NCBI GenBank assembly: GCA_002070045.1
Contig: MWCN01000071.1
Location: 1-33,857, forward strand
DNA: 33,857 nt
Reading direction: 5' to 3'
Origin: Candidatus Cloacimonetes bacterium ADurb.Bin211
Lineage (GTDB): Bacteria; Cloacimonadota; Cloacimonadia; Cloacimonadales; Cloacimonadaceae
A model generated the notes under the pieces. That model had not been told where the DNA came from. It saw nothing but the letters and a program-made list of their open reading frames with translations, and searched no databases. Position 1 is the first letter of the stretch; each line of letters starts with the position of its first letter. The position numbers were made by a program, and so were the translations under genes. Positions 16,561-25,057 of the stretch are shown here, in pieces.

Positions 16561-18663
16561 ATGGAAAAAAAGGACCTAAAGGCATATATAAAAGATACCT
16601 CTACTCCCGTTAAATTTATTAAGGGTGTGGGAGATGTACGTGCTAAACAGCTGGCTAAAATTGGTATTAATACGGTTATGGATTTGTTTGAATACTTTCC
16701 TCGTAATTATATCCATCGTAAAATTGAACCTGCTATTTTTGAACTTAATCCTGGAGATAGCATTGCAATGACCACTATGATATCCTGGGTCAATGAAAAA
16801 TCTACCAGAAATGGAAAATATATGCTTAATGTTGGTGTTAGCGATGGACATTCTACTTTAATCTGCACCTGGTTCAATTATCCTAAAGATTACAGCCAAA
16901 AATTCAAACCAGGAAATCTGCTCTGGGTCTCAGGAACTCTTTCCGAATATAATGGACAACTCCAGCTAATGCATCCCGAAATTGAATTTGTGGATGAGGA
17001 AGAAGAAAGTGACTTCTGGAAAAAGAGAGCTTACCTTCCGGTGTACCCTTTAACTGGCAATCTAACTCAAAAATTCTTCCGTCGTATCATCTATAATGCT
17101 TTTGAAGAATATGCGGATAAGATTGAAGAGAATCTGCCAGCATCTATCCTGGCTAAATATGGCTTTCTTCCCCGAAAAATTGCCTTGCAAAAGATGCATT
17201 TCTCCCTCCATCCAGAAGAACTTGATAGCATTCATAAAAGATTTGTCTATGAGGAATTCTTCTATTCCCAACTACTCTGGGCACGCCATAAACACTATCA
17301 CAAAGAAGAAGTTAAAGGCATCCGCTTTGAAAATAAAAGACAACTTACAGCTCAGCTTTATCATAAACTCCCCTTCAAACTGACCAAAGCTCAAATCCGT
17401 GTTATCAATGAGATTTTTTCCGATATGACTTCCGATAAACAGATGTCTCGTTTACTCCAGGGTGATGTCGGTTCGGGAAAAACTATTGTGACCCTTTTTG
17501 CTATGCTTCTGGCAGTAGAAAATGGTTATCAAGCTGTTCTTATGGCTCCCACAGAAATACTTGCTGACCAGCATTATAATAATATCACCAAATTATTGGA
17601 AGGTTTACCGGTAAAAGTGGCATTGCTAAAGGGTGGAACATATAAAGGTAAGGAACAAACCAAAACCGATATCCGGGAAGGAAATGCCGATATCATTATT
17701 GGCACTCACGCACTATTCCAGCGCGAAATATCTTTTGATAGATTAGGTTTTGCTGCTATTGATGAACAACATCGTTTTGGAGTTCAGCAAAGAGCTCGTT
17801 TAGCCAAAAAACATAAACATCCAGACCTCCTCTATCTAAGTGCTACTCCTATACCTCGTTCCCTTTCTCTTACTGTTTATGGAGATCTGGAAGTTAGCAT
17901 TATTGATGAACTTCCACCCAATCGCATCCCGGTCACTACCCTTATCCGTTCCAGTCATAAGATTGAGCTTGTCTACAAGGAAGTGGCAAAAGAGCTGGAA
18001 AAAGGAAGGCAGGTCTATATTGTCTGCCCCCTCATTGAAGAATCGGATAAAGTTGACCTTTTGGATGCTAAAAGAATGCAGCGTTATATCTCTACTAAAA
18101 TATTCCCTCAATACTCGTGCGTTCTCATCCACGGAAAAATGTCTTCTAAAGAAAAAGAAGATATAATGCGTCGTTTCAAAGCTGGAGATATAAAAATACT
18201 GGTCTCTACTACCGTTATTGAAGTGGGACTTGATATCCCCAATGCCACTGTGATGATTGTTGAACATGCAGAACGTTTTGGTTTAGCCCAATTGCATCAA
18301 CTCCGAGGAAGAGTTGGAAGAGGTAGCGATCAAGCCTATTGCTATCTTATAGAGCATCTACCTGCAACCAATATAGCTAAAGAAAGACTTGCCACTTTAG
18401 CCAGCACTACTGATGGCTTTCTCATCGCGGAAAAAGATTTGGAATTGCGCGGTCCCGGAGAAATATTTGGAACAGAACAATCCGGTATGCCTCATTTTAA
18501 ATTTGCCAATTTAGTTTCCGATCAACCAATACTTAACTTGGCTCGTAAGGATGCTTTCCAGATTATAGCTCAAGACCCAGAATTAAAGAATCCAGAAAAT
18601 AAACTTATTAAAAATACCTACTTCATCCAATTCGCTGAAAAAGAAAAACTTATCTTGTATTGA
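16561..18663 (+). CDS. recG: ATP-dependent DNA helicase RecG
   Basis: Branched-DNA translocase that regresses stalled replication forks and processes Holliday junctions. 700 residues, normal for RecG. The N-terminal wedge domain carries a helix-hairpin-like GVGDVRAKQLAKIGI (about 22-36) and an OB fold (about 65-145). The helicase core follows with Walker A GDVGSGKT at 301-308, the DEQH box at 401-404, SATPIP and, near the C-terminus, QLRGRVGRGSDQAYC and the RecG-typical GFLIAEKDLELRGPGEIFG. The start is set by protein alignment, not by a ribosome binding site, which is absent. Divergent from htrA, monocistronic. Confidence 0.96.
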   Translation: MEKKDLKAYIKDTSTPVKFIKGVGDVRAKQLAKIGINTVMDLFEYFPRNYIHRKIEPAIFELNPGDSIAMTTMISWVNEKSTRNGKYMLNVGVSDGHSTLICTWFNYPKDYSQKFKPGNLLWVSGTLSEYNGQLQLMHPEIEFVDEEEESDFWKKRAYLPVYPLTGNLTQKFFRRIIYNAFEEYADKIEENLPASILAKYGFLPRKIALQKMHFSLHPEELDSIHKRFVYEEFFYSQLLWARHKHYHKEEVKGIRFENKRQLTAQLYHKLPFKLTKAQIRVINEIFSDMTSDKQMSRLLQGDVGSGKTIVTLFAMLLAVENGYQAVLMAPTEILADQHYNNITKLLEGLPVKVALLKGGTYKGKEQTKTDIREGNADIIIGTHALFQREISFDRLGFAAIDEQHRFGVQQRARLAKKHKHPDLLYLSATPIPRSLSLTVYGDLEVSIIDELPPNRIPVTTLIRSSHKIELVYKEVAKELEKGRQVYIVCPLIEESDKVDLLDAKRMQRYISTKIFPQYSCVLIHGKMSSKEKEDIMRRFKAGDIKILVSTTVIEVGLDIPNATVMIVEHAERFGLAQLHQLRGRVGRGSDQAYCYLIEHLPATNIAKERLATLASTTDGFLIAEKDLELRGPGEIFGTEQSGMPHFKFANLVSDQPILNLARKDAFQIIAQDPELKNPENKLIKNTYFIQFAEKEKLILY

Positions 18664-18688
18664 TTAGCAGTTTAAAGAATTTTAAGGA

Positions 18689-18716
18689 TTGACTAAAAAG
18701 TCTGTTTTTATATAGA
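18689..18716 (+). promoter_or_regulatory. Candidate sigma-70-type promoter of the subtilase gene
   Basis: TTGACT (18689-18694), 16-base spacer, TATAGA (18711-18716), about 30 bases upstream of the start codon at 18747. Both boxes are close to consensus. Confidence 0.5.
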
Positions 18717-18746
18717 AGTCTTCAAGACCATTTTTCCGAGGTAAAA

Positions 18747-21700
18747 ATGAAAAAATTTATTATCATCATCTCTCTTATTGTGGCAATAACAGCTATCTTT
18801 GCCATAAAATTTGATCCTGATTATTTCGTCTCAAAATCTATCATAGTATGCTTTACTAAAACAGCTATAGGTAATGATACAGGCAAAATTGACTTTACCA
18901 AAAATGAAGGAATTGTTCAAACTGGTATCTCCTCCTTTGATAAGCTCGCTCTGGATTATAGCATAGTAAATATGGAACAGATGCACCCCTATGTTAAAGA
19001 CCCTACCTGGAATGACAACGGTTTATATCTTCAAAATACTTATCGCTTAACCTTAGCTTCCGATGATAATATAGATAAAGCAGTTGAAGCTTTGTCTAAG
19101 GATAAAAACCTGATTTATGCAGAATTGGAAGGTATCGTCCGCAGTAAGTTCGTCCCTGATGACCCTCTCGTAACCCAACAATATGTGCATGAGGTCATCA
19201 GCAGTTATGATGCCTGGGATTATATCCAGGGTTCACACAATGTAAAAGTTGCAATAACTGATTCTGGTGTTAAATGGAATCATCCTGACCTCCGGGGCAA
19301 TATCTGGATTAATCCTGATGAAGCTCCTGGTATGACTATAAATTGGGATGCTGGAACTATATCAGGTGGTGATGGTATTGATGCTGGAGAAGGTGGAAAT
19401 AAAATAGATGATTTGATGGGCTGGGATTTTTATACTGGAGATAATAACCCTATTCAGAATTTTGCAGACAATGATCATGGCACTCATGTAGCAGGCTGTG
19501 CTGGGGCAGTTGGAAATAATGCTATAGGAGTGGTTGGCACCTCACCAGTAGTTTCAATAATTATTTGTAAAGGTGCTCCCGATACATCTCCTTCGCAAGG
19601 CGTTTCTTTTGCTTATGACCAGGTTAAATATGCTGGAGAAGTTGGTGCTGATATCATCAATGCCAGCTGGGGTAGTGTCGGTAATGGTGCATATCCCAAT
19701 TCTATCGTTAATTATGTAACCAATCTTGGTGCTCTAGTCGTTACTGCCGCTGGAAATGAAAATATGGAACATAATAATTCCTATCAGGATTATCCTGCAG
19801 ATTGCACTAATGCCTTATGTGTAGCTTCAACCGGACGTAATGATATAAAATCCAGTTTTTCTGATTATGGTGAACCAATTGATATCTGTGCTCCTGGTGA
19901 AACCATTCTTTCTACTATCATAGCTAATAACGGTTATAGCTCCTATAATGGCACTTCTATGGCTTCACCTATTACCGCTGGTGTCTGTGCTCTGGTTAAA
20001 GCACTCAATCCTGAACTGACTCCTCAACAGCTAATGCAAAGAATAATGCATACTGCTGATTATATTTATGACATAAATCCTGATTATGTTGGAATGCTTG
20101 GTGCAGGAAGACTAAATGCCTTTGCCGCTACAATGTATGATAAGATTCCCAATATAACTATAGAAGATTATATGCTGGAAGAATTCCAGGGTGATGGAGA
20201 TGGAATTCCCAATCCTGGAGAGACTATAAAGTTAAAAATATCCCTGAATAACTATATAGACCCCTATACGGGACTTTCCTGGCTGCAAGCACAAGACCTC
20301 ACGGCTACTCTTTCTACTAACTATCCTGGGATTACAATTATAGAAGATACTGCCAATTATGGAACAATGATTGCCGGTAGCTCTATGTGGAATAATAACC
20401 AACCCTTCATATTCCAAACAGTTGCCTCTTTACCTTCTGAGCCTATACCTTTTGAACTTACGGTAACCGCCAACCAATCTTCTCCTTATCCCTATAACAG
20501 AGTCCTTCCCCTTAATATTACGCTCTCCTTGAATCAAGCAGGTTGGCCTATGAATGTAGGAGGTGCTTCCACTTCCAGTGCAATTATCTATAATTTGGAT
20601 TCAGATCTAGACAAAGAAATAATTATCTCAGAACCAGCGGGAATTGTCCATATCTTGAAACCTGATGGAACAACGGAACTGGATGGATTTCCTCTCAATT
20701 TAGGTTCTCCTATTGTTGGTTCAATAGCAATGGCAGATGTTGATTATGATGGTACTATGGAATTTGCAGCTTCTTTACAAAATAATAATATCGTACTTTT
20801 CAATCAGAATGGCACTATACTCTGGACCTATCCTGCTGGAGGAATGCTTCGTAATGGTACTGTTATAGCTTCTCTCGCTATGGATAATACTCAGCAAGTA
20901 ATTGCCATCACTCAAACAGGAAATTTAGTTGTTTTAAATCCAGATGGCACTGCTTATCCTAATTTTCCTGTTTCAGCTCTGGGTGTTTGTCTTGGACTTC
21001 CCGCTATTGGTGATTTAAATGGAGATGGACATCATGAAATAATTGTTGCCACTATGGCTGGCAATTTAAATGCCATCAATAGCACTAATGCTCAAAGTAT
21101 TCCTGGTTTTCCTGTTGCAATGCAAGGCGGTTCTCAAAATCCCATTACCATAGCTAATCTGGATGATGATAACTATCCTGAAATCATCGTTACGACCACT
21201 ACTACTGGTAATGTTATGGTTTATAATCACGATGGAACACTGCTTTTCCAGAAAAATGTAGGAGGACAGATTAAGACTGGTTCCGTAGTAGCTGATATGG
21301 ATAATAATGGGACAAAAGAAATAATTGTGATTAACACTGCAGGAGTGATAAATGTCCTCACAACTTCTGGAGATGATTATCCTAACACACCTCTTTCCAT
21401 TAATCAATCTGTAGAATGCACTCCTACCATTGCTCGTTTTGATGGAGAGAATTATGCAGGAATCATCTTTGGAGATGCCGATGGCTATCTTCATAGTGTG
21501 AGAGTTGATGGCACTGAATCTCCTAATTTCCCTATTCTACTTGGTGGTAATGTAAAAGTCTCTGCTGCTTTAAGTGATATAGATAGAGATAGCGATTTTG
21601 ATATTGTAATTCCTAACGATGAATCTATCTTTGTAATAGATGTGAAGCGTCCAGCTCAATCTTATGAATGGTATTGCTATATGGGAACCTGGAATCGTAG

Positions 21701-22028
21701 CGGAAATATCTATCAAGCAACTCCAAATAATGATAGCACCATACCTCAACTGGTTACTACTTTGTATGGCAATTACCCTAATCCTTTTAATCCTGAAACT
21801 ACCATAAGATTTGAATTAGCGAATGCTGGCTTTGTGACTATGGATATCTTCAATCAAAAGGGACAGCTGGTTAAAACTCTTTTAAACACTGAGTTACCAG
21901 CAGGTTTTCATCAGATTACCTGGAATGGAAAAGACCAGAATGGCTCTCCAGTCAGCAGTGGAATCTATTACTACCGTATGCGTTCTGGAAAATACTCTTC
22001 CACTCGTAAAATGATATTAATGAAATAG
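18747..22028 (+). CDS. Secreted subtilase (S8) with FG-GAP-like repeats and type IX sorting domain
   Basis: A 1093-residue extracellular or surface serine protease. Domains in order: signal peptide (1-19); a propeptide-like region (about 27-135); the S8 catalytic domain (about 150-455) with Asp172 (AITDSGV), His244 (NDHGTHVAG) and Ser404 (NGTSMASP); a C-terminal extension of the beta-sandwich type (about 465-590); five or more FG-GAP/VCBS-like blades with Asp-rich loops (NLDSDLDKEII, DVDYDGTMEF, DLNGDGHHEIIV, NLDDDNYPEIIV, DMDNNGTKEIIV, about 595-985); and a type IX/Por sorting domain (about 1008-1093) starting YPNPFNPETTI and ending in a short basic-hydrophobic tail (RKMILMK). Ribosome binding site GAGG 6 bases upstream. 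The triad is intact, so activity is expected; substrate unknown. Confidence 0.93.
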   Translation: MKKFIIIISLIVAITAIFAIKFDPDYFVSKSIIVCFTKTAIGNDTGKIDFTKNEGIVQTGISSFDKLALDYSIVNMEQMHPYVKDPTWNDNGLYLQNTYRLTLASDDNIDKAVEALSKDKNLIYAELEGIVRSKFVPDDPLVTQQYVHEVISSYDAWDYIQGSHNVKVAITDSGVKWNHPDLRGNIWINPDEAPGMTINWDAGTISGGDGIDAGEGGNKIDDLMGWDFYTGDNNPIQNFADNDHGTHVAGCAGAVGNNAIGVVGTSPVVSIIICKGAPDTSPSQGVSFAYDQVKYAGEVGADIINASWGSVGNGAYPNSIVNYVTNLGALVVTAAGNENMEHNNSYQDYPADCTNALCVASTGRNDIKSSFSDYGEPIDICAPGETILSTIIANNGYSSYNGTSMASPITAGVCALVKALNPELTPQQLMQRIMHTADYIYDINPDYVGMLGAGRLNAFAATMYDKIPNITIEDYMLEEFQGDGDGIPNPGETIKLKISLNNYIDPYTGLSWLQAQDLTATLSTNYPGITIIEDTANYGTMIAGSSMWNNNQPFIFQTVASLPSEPIPFELTVTANQSSPYPYNRVLPLNITLSLNQAGWPMNVGGASTSSAIIYNLDSDLDKEIIISEPAGIVHILKPDGTTELDGFPLNLGSPIVGSIAMADVDYDGTMEFAASLQNNNIVLFNQNGTILWTYPAGGMLRNGTVIASLAMDNTQQVIAITQTGNLVVLNPDGTAYPNFPVSALGVCLGLPAIGDLNGDGHHEIIVATMAGNLNAINSTNAQSIPGFPVAMQGGSQNPITIANLDDDNYPEIIVTTTTTGNVMVYNHDGTLLFQKNVGGQIKTGSVVADMDNNGTKEIIVINTAGVINVLTTSGDDYPNTPLSINQSVECTPTIARFDGENYAGIIFGDADGYLHSVRVDGTESPNFPILLGGNVKVSAALSDIDRDSDFDIVIPNDESIFVIDVKRPAQSYEWYCYMGTWNRSGNIYQATPNNDSTIPQLVTTLYGNYPNPFNPETTIRFELANAGFVTMDIFNQKGQLVKTLLNTELPAGFHQITWNGKDQNGSPVSSGIYYYRMRSGKYSSTRKMILMK

Positions 22029-22050
22029 TCATATCTATTTAAATAATAAT

Positions 22051-22103
22051 AAAGCATATTCTTTACGATAATTACAATAAAGTAAACGAAAAGAATATGC
22101 TTT
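22051..22103 (+). terminator. Terminator hairpin after the subtilase gene
   Basis: A perfect 14-bp stem AAAGCATATTCTTT (22051-22064) / AAAGAATATGCTTT (22090-22103) encloses a 25-base loop and is followed by TTATTTATTT. It begins 22 bases after the stop codon. The large loop is unusual for an intrinsic terminator but the stem and T-rich tail fit. From 22104 to about 22320 nothing further is recognised; a TTGACA at 22294-22299 has no matching -10. Confidence 0.7.
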
Positions 22104-22327
22104 ATTTATTTAAGTTAACTCTTTTTTACTTCCACCTTATCTCTTTCTTGTCTCTTTAGTTAAGAAAGTGTTGAGAAATAGTCAGATGTAATTTTATTTT
22201 TTCTTTTAACCGATTTTCTTATAACTGCTTATTTTTAGCTTTCAAAATACAGGTAACAACCAGAAAGAGGACTTGAATTCACCAGATTAGTCATTGACAT
22301 AAAACAAATTTAGAAAAACCTTGAACT

Positions 22328-22490
22328 CAGAATAGATGGTGCTACTTGATAGGTAAAAGGGAATCTCGTGAAAAGCGAGAGCGGAAACCGCCACTGTAAG
22401 CAGCAAAAATGGCTGAATCAGTCACTGTTTAATAATGGGAAGGCTGATTCCATATAGCCGCTGTAAGCCAGGAAACCTGCCACTAATTAC
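22328..22490 (+). ncRNA. Cobalamin riboswitch aptamer
   Basis: Conserved elements of the adenosylcobalamin/cobalamin riboswitch occur in order: GGTGC (22338-22342), AAAAGGGAA (22355-22363), a GTGAA segment with flanking stem CTCG/CGAG, the core GCGGAAACCGCCACTGTAA (22381-22399), a peripheral stem GGCTGAATCAG (22411-22421) with CTGATTC (22444-22450) and AGCC (22456-22459), and the B12 box AGCCAGGAAACCTGCC (22466-22481). It precedes the beta-propeller gene and normally represses expression when cobalamin is abundant. The exact outer boundary of the aptamer is approximate. Confidence 0.95.
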
Positions 22491-22565
22491 ATCTCTGTTA
22501 TACGGTTTCATTAACAGAATGGCAAAGTAGTTCATCCCTATTCAATATAATTAGAATAAGGTGAA
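22478..22565 (+). promoter_or_regulatory. Riboswitch expression platform sequestering the ribosome binding site
   Basis: Downstream of the B12 box, TCTGTTA (22494-22500) pairs with TAACAGA (22512-22518), and TGCCA of the B12 box end (22478-22482) can pair with TGGCA (22520-22524), competing with the aptamer. A second hairpin then forms: TTCATC (22531-22536) with GGTGAA (22560-22565) and TATTC (22539-22543) with GAATA (22554-22558). This buries the AAGG ribosome binding site. No T-run follows, so control is probably at translation initiation. Pairings were found by eye; energies were not computed. Confidence 0.6.
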
Positions 22566-22569
22566 CCAA

Positions 22570-23811
22570 ATGAAACAACTAAAAATCACTCTTTTGGCAG
22601 TATCTATCTGCCTTTTGCTTATTCCTTTAAAGGGGACAGAAATATATGTCTTAAATTCTGTCTCACGCACTCTTTCTCGTATAGATACAGAGACCGGAAT
22701 AGTTAATAATACCTTTGCTCAGTTAGGTCTAACTCCCAATCTTATGGATATGGATGATAATAATATCTATGTAGTATGTTCTGGAGATAATGCTATTCAG
22801 GTTATTTCTCGCTCAACTGGCACTCATTTAAATTTCCTACCAGTAGCAGCTTCCAGCAATCCTTATGATGTGCTTAAAGTGGGAGATTATCTTTATGTAA
22901 CGGGCTTATTTACCAATAAGCTTTATAAAATTAGTCTCTTAACTAACAATGTGGTCTCTTCCCTAACCGTTGGAGAAGCACCAGAAGGTATCTGTACTGA
23001 TGGTTCAAGACTTTATGTTTGCAACACGGGAGGGTACCAATACAATTATGCATATAGTTCTATATCTGTGATAGACCTTGATTCTTTCTCTGTGATAGAG
23101 ACCATACCTGTCTGGACTAATCCTCAGTTTGCCTGTATCTTTGGAAATTACTTGCATATAGCCTGCACGGGAAACTGGAATAATATATCCGGAAAAATAG
23201 ATATCATTAATCTGGAAGACCTATCTCTTACTCAACGACTTGATCTTGGAGGACATCCTGGAAATATCTGGATAAACAGTTTAGGAATTGCTTATGTTGG
23301 AGAAGGTATGAGTAATGCGCTATATAGTTATAATGCTCATACCTTTGAAATCTATCATAGTTATCAAAATCCTATGAACTATAATGCTTTTATGGTGGCT
23401 GGTAATCAAGATATACTAGCTTTATTGAATCAAGACTGGACTTCTAATTCTACGATTACAGTCTATGACTATGATTTTAATTTATTAAGCACTTATATGG
23501 TGGGAATTTCTTCTACTGACCTTATGGTATCACCTTCAGTATCATCGTTAGAAGATGAATGTAATATAGTTCCCCGGCTAAAGATTTATCCCAATCCATA
23601 TTCTTCTGGGAAAGAAATACATTTTTCAGCCAAAATTACCTCCTCCAGTCAGCTGTATCTTTATAATATAAGAGGACAGTTGGTCTATAAGACACAATTA
23701 AAAGAGACTTCCCCAATTATTCTACCTCAAACGCTTTCTCCCGGAATCTATCTTTATAGAATTATCCAGGAAACAAAGAATGATTATGGCAAATTGTTAA
23801 TTGAGAATTGA
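22570..23811 (+). CDS. Cobalamin-regulated secreted beta-propeller protein (YncE/YVTN-like) with type IX sorting domain
   Basis: A 413-residue protein: signal peptide (1-22 or so, ending near LKG), a seven-blade-sized YVTN/YncE-type propeller (about 25-320) with repeated patterns such as NNIYVVCSGDNAIQVI, DYLYVTGLFTNKLYKI and SRLYVCNTGG, then a C-terminal type IX sorting domain (about 335-413) starting IYPNPYSSG and ending YGKLLIEN. The ATG at 22570 is preferred over an in-frame GTG at 22561, because the ribosome binding site AAGG(TG) sits at 22558-22563 and overlaps the GTG. The cobalamin riboswitch directly upstream implies a role in B12 uptake. By analogy with Bacteroides BtuG, a surface propeller that binds B12 for BtuB, I infer a surface cobalamin-capture protein. 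No BtuB or transport gene is next to it. Confidence 0.85.
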   Translation: MKQLKITLLAVSICLLLIPLKGTEIYVLNSVSRTLSRIDTETGIVNNTFAQLGLTPNLMDMDDNNIYVVCSGDNAIQVISRSTGTHLNFLPVAASSNPYDVLKVGDYLYVTGLFTNKLYKISLLTNNVVSSLTVGEAPEGICTDGSRLYVCNTGGYQYNYAYSSISVIDLDSFSVIETIPVWTNPQFACIFGNYLHIACTGNWNNISGKIDIINLEDLSLTQRLDLGGHPGNIWINSLGIAYVGEGMSNALYSYNAHTFEIYHSYQNPMNYNAFMVAGNQDILALLNQDWTSNSTITVYDYDFNLLSTYMVGISSTDLMVSPSVSSLEDECNIVPRLKIYPNPYSSGKEIHFSAKITSSSQLYLYNIRGQLVYKTQLKETSPIILPQTLSPGIYLYRIIQETKNDYGKLLIEN

Positions 23812-23833
23812 TGATGTTCAAATTTTGCTTGAC

Positions 23834-23861
23834 TTGACGCTTTTTAAATAGAAAGTAGATT
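23834..23861 (+). promoter_or_regulatory. Candidate promoter of the acyl-CoA dehydrogenase gene
   Basis: TTGACG (23834-23839), 16-base spacer, TAGATT (23856-23861), 26 bases upstream of the start codon. An overlapping TTGACT (23829-23834) is placed too far from the same -10. This gives the gene its own promoter, separate from the riboswitch-controlled gene before it. Confidence 0.4.
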
Positions 23862-23887
23862 AATAAAAAATAGATAGGAGTTCTCAG

Positions 23888-25033
23888 ATGAATTATTTTC
23901 TAACCGAAGAACAATTAGAAATGCAAGAAATAGCACGAAGAATCGCTAATGAAAAGATGAAACCAGTCTCACAAAAATATGACGAGGAAGAAATTTTCCC
24001 CTGGGATATAATTGAAGTAATGCGTCAAAGTGACCTTTTTGCCATCCTGGTAGGAGAAGAATATGGTGGAATCAGCGGAAAAGTTATGGATTTAGCAATC
24101 GTAACAGAAGAACTTTGTGCTGTTGATATGGGCATATCTCTTGCTTTTGGAGCTACCGGTTTAGGTATGTATCCTATTTTGATAGCTGGCTCGGAAGAGC
24201 AAAAACAAAAATATTTAACTCAGATTGCAGCCGGAGAAAAGCTTGCTGCTTTTGCTCTCACGGAAGCTAATGCTGGTTCTGATGCTGGTGCAATAGAAAC
24301 CACTGCTAGAAAAGAAGGAGACCACTACATTCTTAATGGAACTAAACAATGGATTACCAATGGTGGTGAAGCTGATATCTATTGTGTGTTTGCTATGACT
24401 GATAAGACCAGAGGTGCTCGTGGTTGTTCCTGTTTTATCGTAGAAAAGGGGACTCCTGGTTTCAACTTTGGGAAAAAAGAAAATAAAATGGGAATTCGTG
24501 CTTCTGCCACCCGTGAACTTATCTTTGAAGATTGTGTGGTGCCTGCAGAAAACCTCATTGGAAGAGAAGGTATGGGTTTTATTATTGCAATGAAGGTCTT
24601 TGATAAATCCCGTCCTATGGTTGGAGCTCAAGCTGTTGGTGTTGCCAGAGGTGCTTTTGAAACCGCTATAACCTACTCCAAACAAAGACAACAATTTGGA
24701 AAACCCATCTCTTCTTTTCAAGCTATTCAATTTATGTTAGCTGATATGGCAACAGAGATTGAAGCAGCCAGAGCTTTAGTCTATCAGACTGCCCGATTAA
24801 TTGATAGCGGTGCCAAAGATTACAGCAAAGAATCTGCTATGTGTAAGTATTTTGCTTCGGATGTGGCTATGAAAGTAACTACTGATGCTGTTCAGATACT
24901 TGGTGGCTATGGTTATATGAAAGAATATCCTGTGGAAAAAATGATGCGAGATGCCAAAATCTTGCAGATATATGAAGGCACCAATCAGATTCAAAGAGGA
25001 ATCGTTGCTTCCGCTTTGCTTAAACAATATTAA
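23888..25033 (+). CDS. Acyl-CoA dehydrogenase (short-chain/butyryl-type)
   Basis: FAD-dependent alpha,beta-dehydrogenation of an acyl-CoA, in amino-acid or fatty-acid catabolism, passing electrons to ETF. 381 residues, the usual length. N-terminal helical domain, then the FAD-binding middle part (AFALTEANAGSDAGAIET and QWITNGGEADIYCVF), and the C-terminal four-helix domain with KQRQQFGKPI, ILGGYGYMKEYPVEKMMRDAK and the catalytic base Glu363 in IYEGTNQIQR. The Glu position is that of short/medium-chain enzymes rather than isovaleryl-CoA dehydrogenase. Good ribosome binding site TAGGAG 7 bases upstream. No etfAB next to it. Chain-length specificity cannot be set from sequence by eye. Confidence 0.93.
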   Translation: MNYFLTEEQLEMQEIARRIANEKMKPVSQKYDEEEIFPWDIIEVMRQSDLFAILVGEEYGGISGKVMDLAIVTEELCAVDMGISLAFGATGLGMYPILIAGSEEQKQKYLTQIAAGEKLAAFALTEANAGSDAGAIETTARKEGDHYILNGTKQWITNGGEADIYCVFAMTDKTRGARGCSCFIVEKGTPGFNFGKKENKMGIRASATRELIFEDCVVPAENLIGREGMGFIIAMKVFDKSRPMVGAQAVGVARGAFETAITYSKQRQQFGKPISSFQAIQFMLADMATEIEAARALVYQTARLIDSGAKDYSKESAMCKYFASDVAMKVTTDAVQILGGYGYMKEYPVEKMMRDAKILQIYEGTNQIQRGIVASALLKQY

Positions 25034-25057
25034 ATCCTTGCAACTTTGAAATAGGAT

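Noticed and set aside
17836-18267. A 143-codon minus-strand frame inside recG
   Set aside because: Lies fully within the conserved helicase core of recG and has no independent support.
22294-22299. Perfect TTGACA as promoter of the riboswitch transcript
   Set aside because: No acceptable -10 box at 15-19 bases; kept only as a note in the upstream region.
22561-22569. GTG at 22561 as the start of the propeller gene
   Set aside because: The GTG overlaps the ribosome binding site that is well spaced for the ATG at 22570.
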